Positions 46,901-57,599 of a DNA stretch of 64,000 nucleotides are shown here, piece after piece. The notes below the pieces were generated by a model. It searched no databases. It was given only the letters and a program-made list of their open reading frames with translations, and was not told the origin of the DNA. Within the stretch, counting starts at the first letter, position 1, and each line of letters opens with the position of its first letter. A program made the position numbers and the translations under genes. The DNA comes from Valencia hispanica (taxonomy: Eukaryota > Chordata > Actinopteri > Cyprinodontiformes > Valenciidae). Location: NCBI GenBank assembly GCA_963556495.2, contig OY747710.1:23873500-23937499 (forward strand). The letters run 5' to 3'.

Positions 46901-47820
46901 AGATCCTGAGCATGTAGGAGATAAATGAGATTGCCTCATGGCTATCTTAATTAGTGACACCCATGCTTTTAGTGCAGTGACATGCTGGAATCAACTTTAC
47001 TGTGTGCAAAACAATTAGAATTTGGGTCAAAATCTTATCCATTATAGAGTCACTGTTTCATGGAAAGTTTGGTACTCCATGATTAGAATGGATTCCTTCA
47101 AAAAGAGCAGTTCACAGTATTTGTGTTCAGGTTGTTTGCTTGACGGGCTAAGTGATGTTTAATGGATCGTACTTGACCAGACTGTGAGTCATGTGTTGCT
47201 GCAGAGCGTGTGGAGGTGTGCTGCAGCAGACGGGTATTAGGGAGGAGTAATCCGAACTTTCAGCCCCTTGAGTGTTTATTTAGGATCAGATATCTCCTGT
47301 CAGATATCATAGCTTCCTTTATCTTTTGCTTCAGGGACTCCCACTTCACTTCACCCTTATTTTCCTCTGTTTAGTTCAGACAGCCTTGATATCCTCTTGT
47401 TCACTGTTCTCCTTCTCCTCTTTGCTGACGTAATTTGTTTTCCATCATTATTATATACGCAGCATAGTTCAACTGTGACACAATTTCAAAACCTTATTTT
47501 AATTTATAATTTGCTGTTTTTAACTAGTTGTTAGTTATTCTAAATTACATGTTTAAGAATGTGCATGTTTTATGAAACAATAGTGTGTAACTGCACATAA
47601 TTAAAAAGTTCAATCAGCTGTTAGACATCTTACCTGTCTGCTGTTGTGTCTTTATTATTTGAGTATAGTTTGGGTTCAGTTTAATTTTTAATTCACATCT
47701 CATCTGATGTTCTTTTAAAGCCAACTTACTGATAGGATTTTGCTGTCTTGCATGTGAGAGATTAAACATTGTTAGGTCTAGTAGGAAAATTATAACTAGT
47801 ATTACAAAGACTTTAAATAT
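43971..47820. other. Long AT-rich stretch without a recognised feature
   Basis: Both strands were read for exons with S100, receptor or transposon motifs and none was found. Frames at 44076-44351 and 47614-47979 lack domains. A G10 run lies near 46811. Isolated conserved regulatory elements could be hidden here but cannot be seen without alignment. Confidence 0.4.
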
Positions 47821-49241
47821 ACACTCCCTGGAAAAAGAATTTATCAACCTTAAAGCTTTTCTGAATTTTATTATGTATTTTGGGGGGATTTTATGATTGA
47901 CCAACATAAAGTGATGCATATTATTAAAATAGATGGATTTTAAATACTTTTTAAAATTACAATCTGAAAGGTGTGGCATGCATTTTCATTCAAGATTTTG
48001 TTGAACCACCTTTCAATGCAATTACAGCTACAAGTCTCTTGGGGGTTAGTCTGTACCAGTTTTACACATCTACAGATTTGCATTTCTCTTGCTCAATCAC
48101 AGTCAACGTGGGCATCTGTTAAAATCAATTATTAAGTCATTTTTCAACTGGATTTAGGTCAGGGCTTAGTTTTGAATATTTTAGATAAACATGCTGTGAT
48201 CTAAACTAGGTTAGACCTGTTCATGTGATTCAGGGGTTTTTATACAGGGAAACAACAGCACGCAGGAAATTGTACTGCCCACTCATTATCTAAACTGTGG
48301 CTGTGTTTAGGATGGTTCTCCCGCTGAAAGGTGAACATCCACCCAAGTCTCAAGTATTTTAAAGCCTTTAACAGGTTGTTCTGCTGAATTCCCCCATATT
48401 TAACTCCATCCAGTTTCCCATCAGTTCTGACCAGCATCCCCACAGCATGATGCTGCCACCTCCATGTTTGATTATAAGAATGGTGTGTTTAGGGTGTCAT
48501 GTTGCATTTCTGCAACACATGTTTTGCAAGTAAGCCAAAAGTTTCAGCTTTGGTATCATCTGACCAGAGTACCTTTTTCAAAAAAATCTGCTGTGTCTTC
48601 TACCTGGCTGTGTCAAATTGCAATTCTTCTTATAGCTTTCTTTTAACAATGGTTTTCTTTTTACTATTATTCCCTCAAGGCTAAATTTTTGGAACCCATA
48701 AGTAATAGTTGTCTGTTAACAACTTATCACACCTGAGCTATGGATGTTTGTAGCTCCCACAGAGTTACCATGGGTCTCATGGTTGCTTTTCCTTACCTGG
48801 TCTTTAAGCTTTGGTGGACCTGTTTTACACTTCTCCTCAGTTGTGTCGCTTTCTGCTGTGTTTTCTTGGTCTTCAAGATGATGTTTGTTCACTAAGGTTC
48901 TCTAAAAAACTTCTGAGGCCTTTGCTGAACAGCGGGATTTATGTGTTTAAATTACAAACTATTAGATAACTATGTGGCTGCTAAAAACAACTGGTTGCAG
49001 AGGATTTTATTTAGATGCATCACAGAAAGAGGTGACAAATAAAACTACATGCCACACTTTTTAGAATCGTATTTGCAAGAAAAGTTTGAAAAATATACAT
49101 CATGTTCCTTCCACTATACTATTTTTGCACTACTTGGTGTTGGCCTGTCTCATAAAATCGAGTAAAATATGTTGAAGTTTATCTTTACAATGTGTCAAAA
49201 TGTGAAAAGGTTCAAAGGGGTAAATTCTTTGCAAGCCACTG
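47821..49241 (-). mobile_element. Degenerate Tc1/mariner element, near full length
   Basis: About 1.42 kb. The right end reads TTCTTTGCAAGCCACTG followed by TA, matching the inverted Tc1 end. The left end ACACTCCCTGGAAAAAG is more diverged. The minus strand keeps LVRTDGKLDGVKYGGI and RLGWMFTFQRENHPKHSHS (catalytic Asp changed to Glu) from the transposase. Many indels exist; no function is expected. It ends about 140 bases before the second S100 coding exon region. Confidence 0.8.
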
Positions 49242-49386
49242 TAAAAAATAACCTCTTTTAATTAAATTCCTAGGAACTCCACTTAAGGGCATACTGTTTG
49301 AGAGTCAGATATGACCATATCTTCTTTTGTCACTTCCCCGCACTCAACTGTCCTCGTCTGTCCTTGTTTCTCCTCATTTTAGAGAT

Positions 49387-49751
49387 ATGGAGTCAGCCAT
49401 TAAGACCGTAGTGACAACGTTTCTTAATTCTGCCAGAGGGAAGGACAACCTCGACAGTAAATCCTTCCAGAAACTGGTCCAGAAACAGCTCGGTGGTGTC
49501 ATGGAGGTGAGAACATGAACAATCACTTGCTGTTTTGCATCATTTGAAGCTGAGCACATTTAACCCAGATTGTTTCTTTGCATCCCATATGGCAGGACGC
49601 AAACAGTTCTTCTGCTGTTAAGGAGATGCAGCAGGGCCTGGACGAGAACAGCGACGGAAAAGTCAGCTTCCAGGAATACCTCTCTCTGGTTGGCTACATT
49701 GCCAACAGTCTCAGTGAGAGCAAGAGCCAAGCTAAAGCAAATTCATCATAG
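49387..49751 (+). CDS. S100 family EF-hand protein, S100A13/A14-like (second of three)
   Basis: Coding exons 49387-49506 and 49596-49751 join in phase 0 over an 89-base GT-AG intron and encode 91 residues. MESAIKTVVTTFLNSARGK resembles the start of S100A13 (human ESIETVVTTFF, recalled). The first, S100-type calcium loop is about three residues shorter than in the neighbouring S100 genes (SARGKDNLDSKSF), as is also true of some S100A13/A14-type proteins. The second hand has a complete canonical loop DENSDGKVSFQE and then YLSLVGYIANSL. The tail SESKSQAKANSS is polar. The intron between the hands is very short compared with 2.7 kb in the first S100 gene. The ATG chosen is the first after the acceptor; an upstream in-frame ATG at 49327 lies before the acceptor. 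Confidence 0.9.
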
Positions 49752-49913
49752 GAGAAGTGGCCTTCATTAGATCTTCAAACTAGAGCACACCCTCTTCCTT
49801 ATAAAATCAAAACATTCCAGCCATTATGTATGCTTTTTTTCTTAGAGGTTAACTATCATTTTACTGAACTGCAATGTTTTTTTTTCAAAATCGCTTTTTT
49901 TCCCGTCTCATAC

Positions 49914-49919
49914 AATAAA
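49914..49919 (+). terminator. Candidate polyadenylation signal of second S100 gene
   Basis: AATAAA 163 bases after the stop codon, followed by TTGGTGTTTTTGTTT, a GT/T-rich downstream element. Confidence 0.6.
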
Positions 49920-51657
49920 GTTCTCATAGTTGGTGTTTTTGTTTAACCAGTAAAGAAAACATGGTTTGCAAATAAAAGCTTTGTATTAAAACTAGAGTGG
50001 ATTGTAGTTATTTGCACATTATCCTTTTCTTTCTATTCCACTGAGAATTGGAGGACAAAAATGCCGAAACGAACTATATATACAACAATAAATAAATGGC
50101 TTAATGAATAAATAAATGTTCTGACAGAACCCTTGATAGGCTGGAAATTTAAAAAAAAAATGTAAAGGAAGAGTTCGATCCTTCATATGATAAATCCGTA
50201 TCCGTGTTCATGTTATTTTCAGCTCAGTTGAAATCACCTCATTTCACTTGGAGATATACAGTCGTCACTTCAGCCTTATATTAAACATATCTGCCTTAGC
50301 TGAACAACATCTTCTCTTGTCTGTCCCATCTTAAAGAGTGATAAGGAGAAATTGAGATTTTCACTCAAATCAGAGGTTGGATTGTTTTCTAAATGCTTCA
50401 GAGTTAGATTATGCCGCAAAAAAAGATTAATTTATTTTAGAGCTTTTCACACATCTATACCAGGGATGCAAATGAATGTGGAGCGTGCTGTATATACTGT
50501 AGTTTCTCTCCACATTGTCCGATTGGTAAAAATGCAGTGCTACCATCCTTCCTCTCTCCCTACCTGCTGCACTTGCTAAATATAGCCGTGAATTCCCTGA
50601 TGAGCCCGACTCACCGGCCTTTAGATGCATGAACGGCTGCAACCAGATCCTGACACACAGTATGCTTTCTATTGTGCACCATCCTGCCTCTTTGCAACAC
50701 TATCCACATATATGGCGCTTAGGAGCGTGCACACACACCATGCTACCCCACTCACTGACACAATATACTTCAACAAAGACGCATAAACAAGATGATGCTC
50801 TTACCAACATTGCATAATCAAAGACAAATTTCAGGGCTTGTTGAAATAAAAGCATCTCACTCAGCATTAATGCTTATAACGTTTACTCTTAGTTAGGAGA
50901 ACTTGCATGCATTGCATGCTATTGGCTATCTTTCTAACACACTGCTTTAAAGCGAGGAGGATTCATGACCTGAACTATTTAAAGTATGTTACTTTTCCTG
51001 CTGAAATGTGCCTTCAGTGGACAATTTGAAGAATGTTTCACTTCCTGTTAAAAAGGGACTGTGGTTAAGCTTTTATTTTCATGCTGTTTGCTCAAACATA
51101 AAGCATCTTGGAGTTTGGGGCATGAATGTGTTTGTTAAAGTATTCATGTGTGCATGTCCTCGCTTTGTGTGTAGGTTTTGTATGGGGATTTCTCTGTGTG
51201 GCTGCCAGGTGCAATGGCTCTGTTCACCAGTGCTGCACTAATCCAGCTGGATACTTTATCAGGCATGACCCCCCCTTCTTCCTCTGTGAACATCTAGTCC
51301 ACAAAATCACTCCAACACTTTGGTGCTTGGAACCAAGTATTTTCACAGAGTTCATTACGTTGCTTATCTTGATCTTGACATATTGTTTAGTTTAGCACTC
51401 CCTTCTTTGCTTTGGCATAACATTAAAATGGGTTGAACAACAGGATAATCCACTGTTTTAGTTATACATCATCAGCAAAAAGGAGGCATGTCATCTCTGC
51501 ACAAAAGCCTACAGTGTTCATGAAATCCTGTTGGTCAGGACAAGTTGTGATAAGCCACGGTATAAATATAGCAAAATCTGCTTTTCAGACTTGCAGACTG
51601 AAAGCAAGTTGTCATCTGCATACAATGATATTCACTGCTTGGATTATCTACTTCTAT
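49920..51657. other. Intergenic region between S100 genes
   Basis: No gene or clear repeat was recognised. Frames up to 89 residues (51126-51395) have no domain support. Confidence 0.4.
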
Positions 51658-51905
51658 GACAGGTGCATTTCAATAGATTAGAATATGATGGGTTAGTTTA
51701 TTTATTTTACTAACTAAACTAGAAAAGTAACTCATATATTATAGAGATCCATTAACAACAATGTGGTTCATGTTTTAGGTGTTTATGTCTGTTAATTTTG
51801 GTGATTCTAACTCGCAGCTAAAAAAAATCAGTTTTTCAGAAAATTAGTATATTATTTAAGAAGATCAAAGGGGATTTTTAACAGAAATGTAAACCTTCTG
51901 AAAAG
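51658..51905. mobile_element. DNA-transposon terminal fragment
   Basis: GGTGCATTTCAATAGATTAGAATATGATGG...ATATTATAGAGATCCATTA...TTTTCAGAAAATTAGTATATT resembles the end of an abundant fish Tc1/mariner-type repeat (GGTGCATCTCAATAAATTAGAATAT...). Recalled similarity only; the remainder of the element is absent or diverged. Confidence 0.45.
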
Positions 51906-52299
51906 GTGGACCCCTGCACTGTGCAGTAAATGCACCAAGTAACTCATGTTTGTTTTGCATGATTTACTGCACCGATGCAGCATGCCCCAGAAGTGATCAG
52001 TCTACAGTGCTGCTGAGGTGTTGAGGAAGTCCGGGTTGTTTTGTTGTCAGCCTTCCGCTTGCCCGCTTGTTGGGACTGGTGGAAAATGAAATCAGCATCT
52101 CTATGACGTTTGTGATCAGAGGGATGGATGAAGTGTTTTTAAATTGATTGCTAAATGGCTAGGTTGACAGTGGACTTTAGAAAAAAATGGCTTATGACAT
52201 GGCACCTCAGGTTATCACTGCAACTTCGTTTATGTGCCTGGAAAAAAGAATTTTCTACCATAGTCCAAGATGCTGGAGAAACGTGTCCTCTCCTAGCTA

Positions 52300-53680
52300 C
52301 AGCTCCATCTCCAGCGGGCATGCCATCGTAGTCAGTCGGGATTTAGTGCTATACCCACACTGAATGCATTGGTGAGAGTAGAAAATTATATCCTCTCTGC
52401 TTTGGACAACAAGAACTCTGCAGTTCTCTTGCTTCTGGACCTTTCAGCATCTTTTGACACTGTTGATCATGGTGTCCTTATCTCCTGCCTCCAATATTGT
52501 GTTGGACTTCAAGGCTCAGCACTCAGATGGTTCTCGATATACCTCTCAAATCGGACTTTCTCTGTCGTGCTAATAGATTTATTCTCAACAACCACCTCCC
52601 TCTCCTCAGGTGTGCCACAAGGCTCTATTCTTGACCGTACTCTTTTTTCATTGTATATGATGCCACTGGGACAGATCATCTCCACTCACAATATTGGATT
52701 TCACTTATACACAGATGATATTCAGTTATACCTACCAGTAATCTTGAATGTTCCATCAGCACTAGATCCTCTGCATCGCTGCATCTGCGACATGAAAATT
52801 TGGCTTTCACAAAATGTTCTCCATCTCAATGAGAGTAAAACTGAATATATAATCTTCAGCCCGGATTCACCACACAGCTCGCCCTGCTTTTGCCCGTCTA
52901 CTCCAAAGTTTTCTACAGCTATAAAGAACTTGCGAGTAACTTTTGACAATGCACTTAAGTTTGACAAGCAGGTCAAAGCAGTGGTAAAGGCCAGCTTCCT
53001 CCAGTTTAGGCTACGGGCAACATTGAAGCCTTTCCTGTCTTGAGCTGACCTGGAGAAGGCCATATATGCCTTTATTAGTTCCAGATTGGTCTACTGCAAT
53101 GCCATGTATCCCGAATTAACTCAGTCTCTCCTCAGTCTGCTTCAGCATGTAGAAAACGCCACTGCCTGTCCCCTCTCCAATGCTTCAAAATACTCACACA
53201 TCACTCCAATCCTCTGAAACCTGCACTGGCTGCCAAACGCTTTCAGGGTCAAGTTCAAGGTCCTTCATTTTGTTTTTAAAGCTGTCAATGGCCTGGAACC
53301 AGCCTATCTCACATAATTAGTAGCTGTTTACCAAACCTTTCAGGAGTTTAGGATCTGCAGAGTAAACATTTCTGGTGATTCCCAGGTCGCACTATAAGAA
53401 GTGGGTTGATCAAGCAATTTCTGCTCATTCTCCGAGGCTGTGGAATGCTCTTCCAACTTCACTGCATTTCACCAGTGAACTGTTTGTTTTTAAAACACAG
53501 CAAAAGACTAATTAATTCAGTCAGACTTTTTATATCTGAGTTTTATGCTGACTGTCTGTTTCAGCCTGTATGTTTAGTTATTTTCTTTTCTTAAGTTTTT
53601 AGATTTCCATTTTCACTGTAAAGCACCTTGTGCACCTTTTGGATGTTGTTAAGGTGCTATACAAATAACTATTGATGGAC
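52300..53680 (+). mobile_element. L2 LINE relic with partly open reverse transcriptase
   Basis: A 224-residue frame (52369-53043) retains LLLLDLSASFDTVDH (motif A), SSGVPQGSILD (motif B) and LYTDDIQLYLP (motif C). Motif C is YTDD at 52708-52719 instead of YADD. Further frames encode LHWLPNAFRVKFKVL-like sequence near 53230, and the 3' end has AAAGCACCTTGTGCACC...GGTGCTATACAAATAAC. It differs from the 13-17 kb copy throughout, so it belongs to another L2 subfamily. Confidence 0.8.
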
Positions 53681-53849
53681 TGATACTCCAGTCCTTTTTC
53701 ACTTTATCTTAGCCTCTGTCATTGTTCTCTAGCCAGGAACGGTGTAACACAGGGAATGTGATAACTGTGGCCAACAGCTGAAGTGCACATTTTGGGAATC
53801 TCCAAAACTCTTGAATGGCTTTGCTTCACAATTCTGTCAAAAACAATTT

Positions 53850-54170
53850 TATACTTTTTCCTTCTACTCGGCTTTCCATTATCATGCTTGCATAAAGCAC
53901 CCTGTTACAGCCAACTTCTTTAGCAATGACCTCCATGTGGACGGAGGCTCTCTGCTGAACAACCGTCATGTCAGTGGTCTTCCCCAAGAGAGTGTAGTCC
54001 ATAAGAAATGCTTTTTTCCCCATTATGTAATATTCAAATTTTACGAGAAACTGAAGTTTTGATTTTCATCATCTTTAATCTATAATTACAAAATCCTCTG
54101 AAAAAAGCTTAATATAATAAATCTATATAATATCAGTTTAACTTTTTTATTAGCTGACATAAACTACATC
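53850..54170 (-). mobile_element. Tc1-like fragment
   Basis: CTTCTACTCGGCTTTCCATTATCATG...TTCTTTAGCAATGACCT matches the Tc1 family of 6440-7480 (CCAATCAACTTTCCATTAAC). It encodes part of the helix-turn-helix region on the minus strand: the frame at 53826-54023 reads LLGKTTDMTVVQQRASVHME. Only the 5' end of a transposase gene is present. Confidence 0.65.
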
Positions 54171-54362
54171 TTAAATTATATTCTAATTTTTTTATATGTT
54201 TTCTGTGAAAATATATTCTCCAAGTAGCTCTGCAATGATCTTAAAGCACACGTGTCGATGACAGGTGTCTGATGCGTAAACAGAGAATTCAGAGAGGAGA
54301 AGACAGGATGGGGCAACAGGTGGAAGGAGGGAGAGAGGTGGTTTGGGTGGAGTAGATGAGTT

Positions 54363-54458
54363 GTATTTAAGGCGCTGTCGTCCAGAGCCTCTCTATCAGC
54401 TGCTTTCGCCTCTTCTATCTGCACCTCACCATCAAGCCAGAGCTTCATCTCCACTCAG
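54363..54458 (+). promoter_or_regulatory. s100a1: Core promoter and untranslated exon 1 of s100a1
   Basis: A TATA-like GTATTTAAGG at 54363-54372 is followed by a presumed start near 54395 and an untranslated exon ending CTCCACTCAG at 54458 with donor GTAGGAAT. The coding exon begins at 55274 after a C/T-rich tract and CAG. The arrangement mirrors the first S100 gene. Confidence 0.6.
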
Positions 54459-55274
54459 GTAGGAATCAAAGACCCAGAGGACTGTGGCATTAGAGAGCTC
54501 GCTGAATATGACTAAAATGTTATTTTTAAAGATGCAACTTATGCATCTAATACATTGTTTTTGCTTTGATGCTAAGGAAAACAAGCACAGAAAGAGCTTC
54601 CACTCATTTTCTGAAAAGCCTGTAATCTTCAATTTAACAAGGTCAGGAGTGTATCAGAAGCTGCCAAAAATGCTTTTTTATTAATCTCAGACACTGCTGA
54701 TTCATGTTTTCCAGAAAAAATGCATCGACAGGCGAAAAACTGACACAGTAGTCAGAATAAGTCTCTTACAGGTTAGAGGTGATGCAGGTCGGAGAAAGAC
54801 AAGACCTTACACTCGTATCTGCTGTTTTGAGCAAAAGTAAAAGGCAGATCAGGTTGCCTCTGAGTGCATCTTTTCCCCTCGTTGTTTGCAGAGTTTGATT
54901 TCACCCATATAAACTGGCTTGCATGTTCAGTGGCCAACTCTTAGAGGTCCACACACTATAGTATAGCCGCAAACTAATTAATGATTGGTTTTATATGTGG
55001 AAAAACATTATCAGGAAAGCTGTCAGAGAGGAAACAGACCTAACTTCTAGATATGGTTTCCGGCTCTTATCAGCTTAGCTTACTTAATGACTTTTTTACG
55101 CCTCCATCAGTTTGGCTTATTTTTCTCTGAGTGGGACTGAAAAATTAAAGATTGCACATCACAGACAGAAGCTTGAGCAAGTTTTGACTGAGCGAGCACC
55201 ATCTGCTGGCACAGGTTCCAACCCAGACTGTCTTTCACATATCTCCAACCCATTCACCTTTGTTCCTTCCCAGA

Positions 55275-55689
55275 ATGTCTTTGCCCAACTCAGAGAATGC
55301 CACCACCCTGGAGAATGCTATGCAGCTGATGATCCAGACCTTCCACAAATACTCTGGAAATGAGGGGGATAAATACACGCTGAGCAGGGCCGAGCTCAAA
55401 GAGTTGCTCACCACGGAGCTCGGTACCTACCTGGGGGTAAGACAGCACATGAAGCCACACACACATGCAAATATTATAGCTGAAAAACTGTTTATATATA
55501 TGCTGCTACCTTTTTATAAAAATGCAGAATGCGCAGGACAAAGAGGCTGTGGATAAGGTCATGAAAGATCTTGACTCAAACAACGACGGAGAGGTTGATT
55601 TCACTGAGTTTGTCATCTTGGTTGGAGCTCTAACTGTGGCCTGTAACGACTTCTTCCTGGAGTACAACGACAAGCCGGAGAAGAAGTGA
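55275..55689 (+). CDS. s100a1: S100 calcium-binding protein A1
   Basis: Coding exons 55275-55436 and 55528-55689 join in phase 0 and encode 107 residues. The sequence follows S100A1 closely: [37 protein letters not shown] (human GDKYKLSKKELKELLQTEL), the canonical second loop [12 protein letters not shown] (human DENGDGEVDFQE), and [13 protein letters not shown] (human LVAALTVACNNFF). The conserved cysteine in TVAC is present. S100A1 regulates calcium handling in muscle and neurons, among others through ryanodine receptors and SERCA (family knowledge). The chain extends about ten residues further than mammalian S100A1, ending EYNDKPEKK. The 91-base intron sits between the two EF-hands. The start ATG immediately follows the acceptor and has no in-exon competitor. 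Confidence 0.93.
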
Positions 55690-55964
55690 GCATCCACTCG
55701 ACTCAAAGAAACCTACTCTTGTAAACACAAAATCCCTACGCTCCAGCGAGGAAATGGTAAAAGACATCCTGTCATCAAGCTGAAGTTCAAAAACACACAA
55801 AAACACACTGACTTGAGTTGTAAAAGTTGTTTATTTTGTTCTTTTTGTCTCATTGTAACTGTGTTAGTACGCCGTGATGATTTTTTCTTTTCATTAGCCA
55901 CGGTTCTTTTTCTTGAAATACTTTTTGATACACCTTCAAGCTAAAAGTTTCTTCCCCTGGAAAG

Positions 55965-55970
55965 AATAAA
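55965..55970 (+). terminator. s100a1: Candidate s100a1 polyadenylation signal
   Basis: AATAAA 275 bases after the stop codon, the first canonical hexamer downstream. Confidence 0.55.
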
Positions 55971-56579
55971 CATTAATTTAAACCATGCATTGTTAGCTGT
56001 TTTTTGTTTTACAAAAAATGACACAAGGGGGCAGCATTAGCCCCTAGTTAATCAAAAGGCTGCATTGTGACAGTTACACTGGCCAAACAGATTTTTTCAT
56101 AGATTCTAGCTGTTGTCATACAACAAAAAAGGCAGTTACTGTCTTAACTTTTATTTTGGTCGTTTTTTAGAATCCTTCAAGCACTTTGACAAACTGTAAA
56201 TTGCAGTACCAGTGAAATATATTATTATTAACAGTAACTTGCTGTGGTTTGGGGGTTGACTTTATTAAAATAGTATAGGTTTTATATGTGTATGTATTGT
56301 TTTAAAGGGACGGTGCACAGTAATAAGCATAGGTATATCCTGTTAATGTGGCAAATTTAGCCTAGTCCAATTTCCAACAGTCCCTGGCATTTGTTTAATA
56401 TAAAGTTCAACTTTTATAAACTCCTAATTAGATTTAGTTCTGTACTTTGACAGAGCTATTCTAAATCTTGCTTATAATTTAATCTAAATCATTTCATTTC
56501 CTACTCAGGCTTTATGTTTAAAACAGGAAGGTGAACCTAGTTTTTTTTCAAGATAACTCGTTAAATAGTTCCATCCATC

Positions 56580-57598
56580 TTTCCATTAACCCCCTGTTTC
56601 TGTGGAGGAAGAGCTGTATCCACAGGATGATGCTGCCACCACCACCATGTTTTACCTTGTGGGTGGTGTGTTCAGGGTGATTTGCAATATCAGTAGTCCC
56701 CCACACAACATTTTGCATTTAGGCAAAACAGTTAATGTCATTCACATTAGACAAGACCCTTTTTCCATATCTGCTGTCCTTGCATAGTCCTTGGCTTGAG
56801 GCAAACTTAAAGTGGGTATTGGGGCATCGTGCAGCATAGTGGTTAGTCCGGATGTACAGAGGCCTCATTCCTCGATGCAGTCATCCTTCTTTCGAGTCCT
56901 GTCCTGATGGAGCTTTACCGCATGTCTTCTCCCTTTTCCATGTGCTGTACACTTTCAAATAAAGGCCACTGTGGCCACAAAACCTTTTTTTTTTATGGGA
57001 CTTATGGCTTTCTTGTGTCTAGTCCTACATAAAGGTCAGATTTGTTTGATGCAGTACTCTTGGGGCTCTGTGCTGCTTCTCTTATTAATCTTCTCCTTGC
57101 CTGTCCTATCATTTTAGGTGGATGACAATGTCAAGGTAGGTTTGGAGTTGCTCCATACTCTTTCCATTTGGGGACGGTGGATTGATCTTTGTTCTGTGAA
57201 ATGTTCCAAGCTTGAGATATTGTTGCATAACCTAACCTGCTATGAACTTTACAATCTGTTTTTTTGTTTGCTTGATCTTTATGAAGATGTTTGTTCAGAA
57301 ATGCTCTCTCACAATCCTCTGGGGCCTTCATAGACGAGCTGGATTTATACTGATACACAAATACAAATAAACAATGGCTGAGTTCTTTTATTAACTGACA
57401 TCTGAAAGTAGTTGGTTGCACTGGATTTTAGTTAGATGTATGAGACCATAAAAATCACACTTTAGGTTTTTATTTGTAAAAGCTTTTGAAATCCACTTAA
57501 TATTCTTCCATGTCACGATAGTGTACTAATTTGTGTTGATTTTAGATAAAATCCCAATAAAAAGCTTTGGGGTTTTGAATAATTTTGCAAGGCACACC
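56580..57598 (-). mobile_element. Degenerate Tc1/mariner element carrying a SINE
   Basis: Minus-strand Tc1 traces: CACAGGATGATGCTGCCACC (56616), GTGGTGTGTTCAGGGTGATTTGC (56665), and GCTCCATACTCTTTCCATTTGG (57149), where the complement still reads as a KWKEYG-type helix-turn-helix segment. The right end TTTTGCAAGGCACACC is at about 57583-57598. A SINE interrupts it at 56821-56999. Confidence 0.75.
56821..56999 (+). mobile_element. tRNA-derived SINE inside the Tc1 relic
   Basis: GCAGCATAGTGGTTAGTC (tRNA-like A-box region), CTTTCGAGTCCTG (B-box-like), then CCGCATGTCTTCTCCC...GTACACTTTCAAATAAAGGCCACTGTGGCCAC and a T9 run. It matches the layout of a common fish SINE. The A-rich/AATAAAG 3' part differs from the L2-tailed SINE at 41045. 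Confidence 0.65.
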
Positions 57599-57599
57599 A

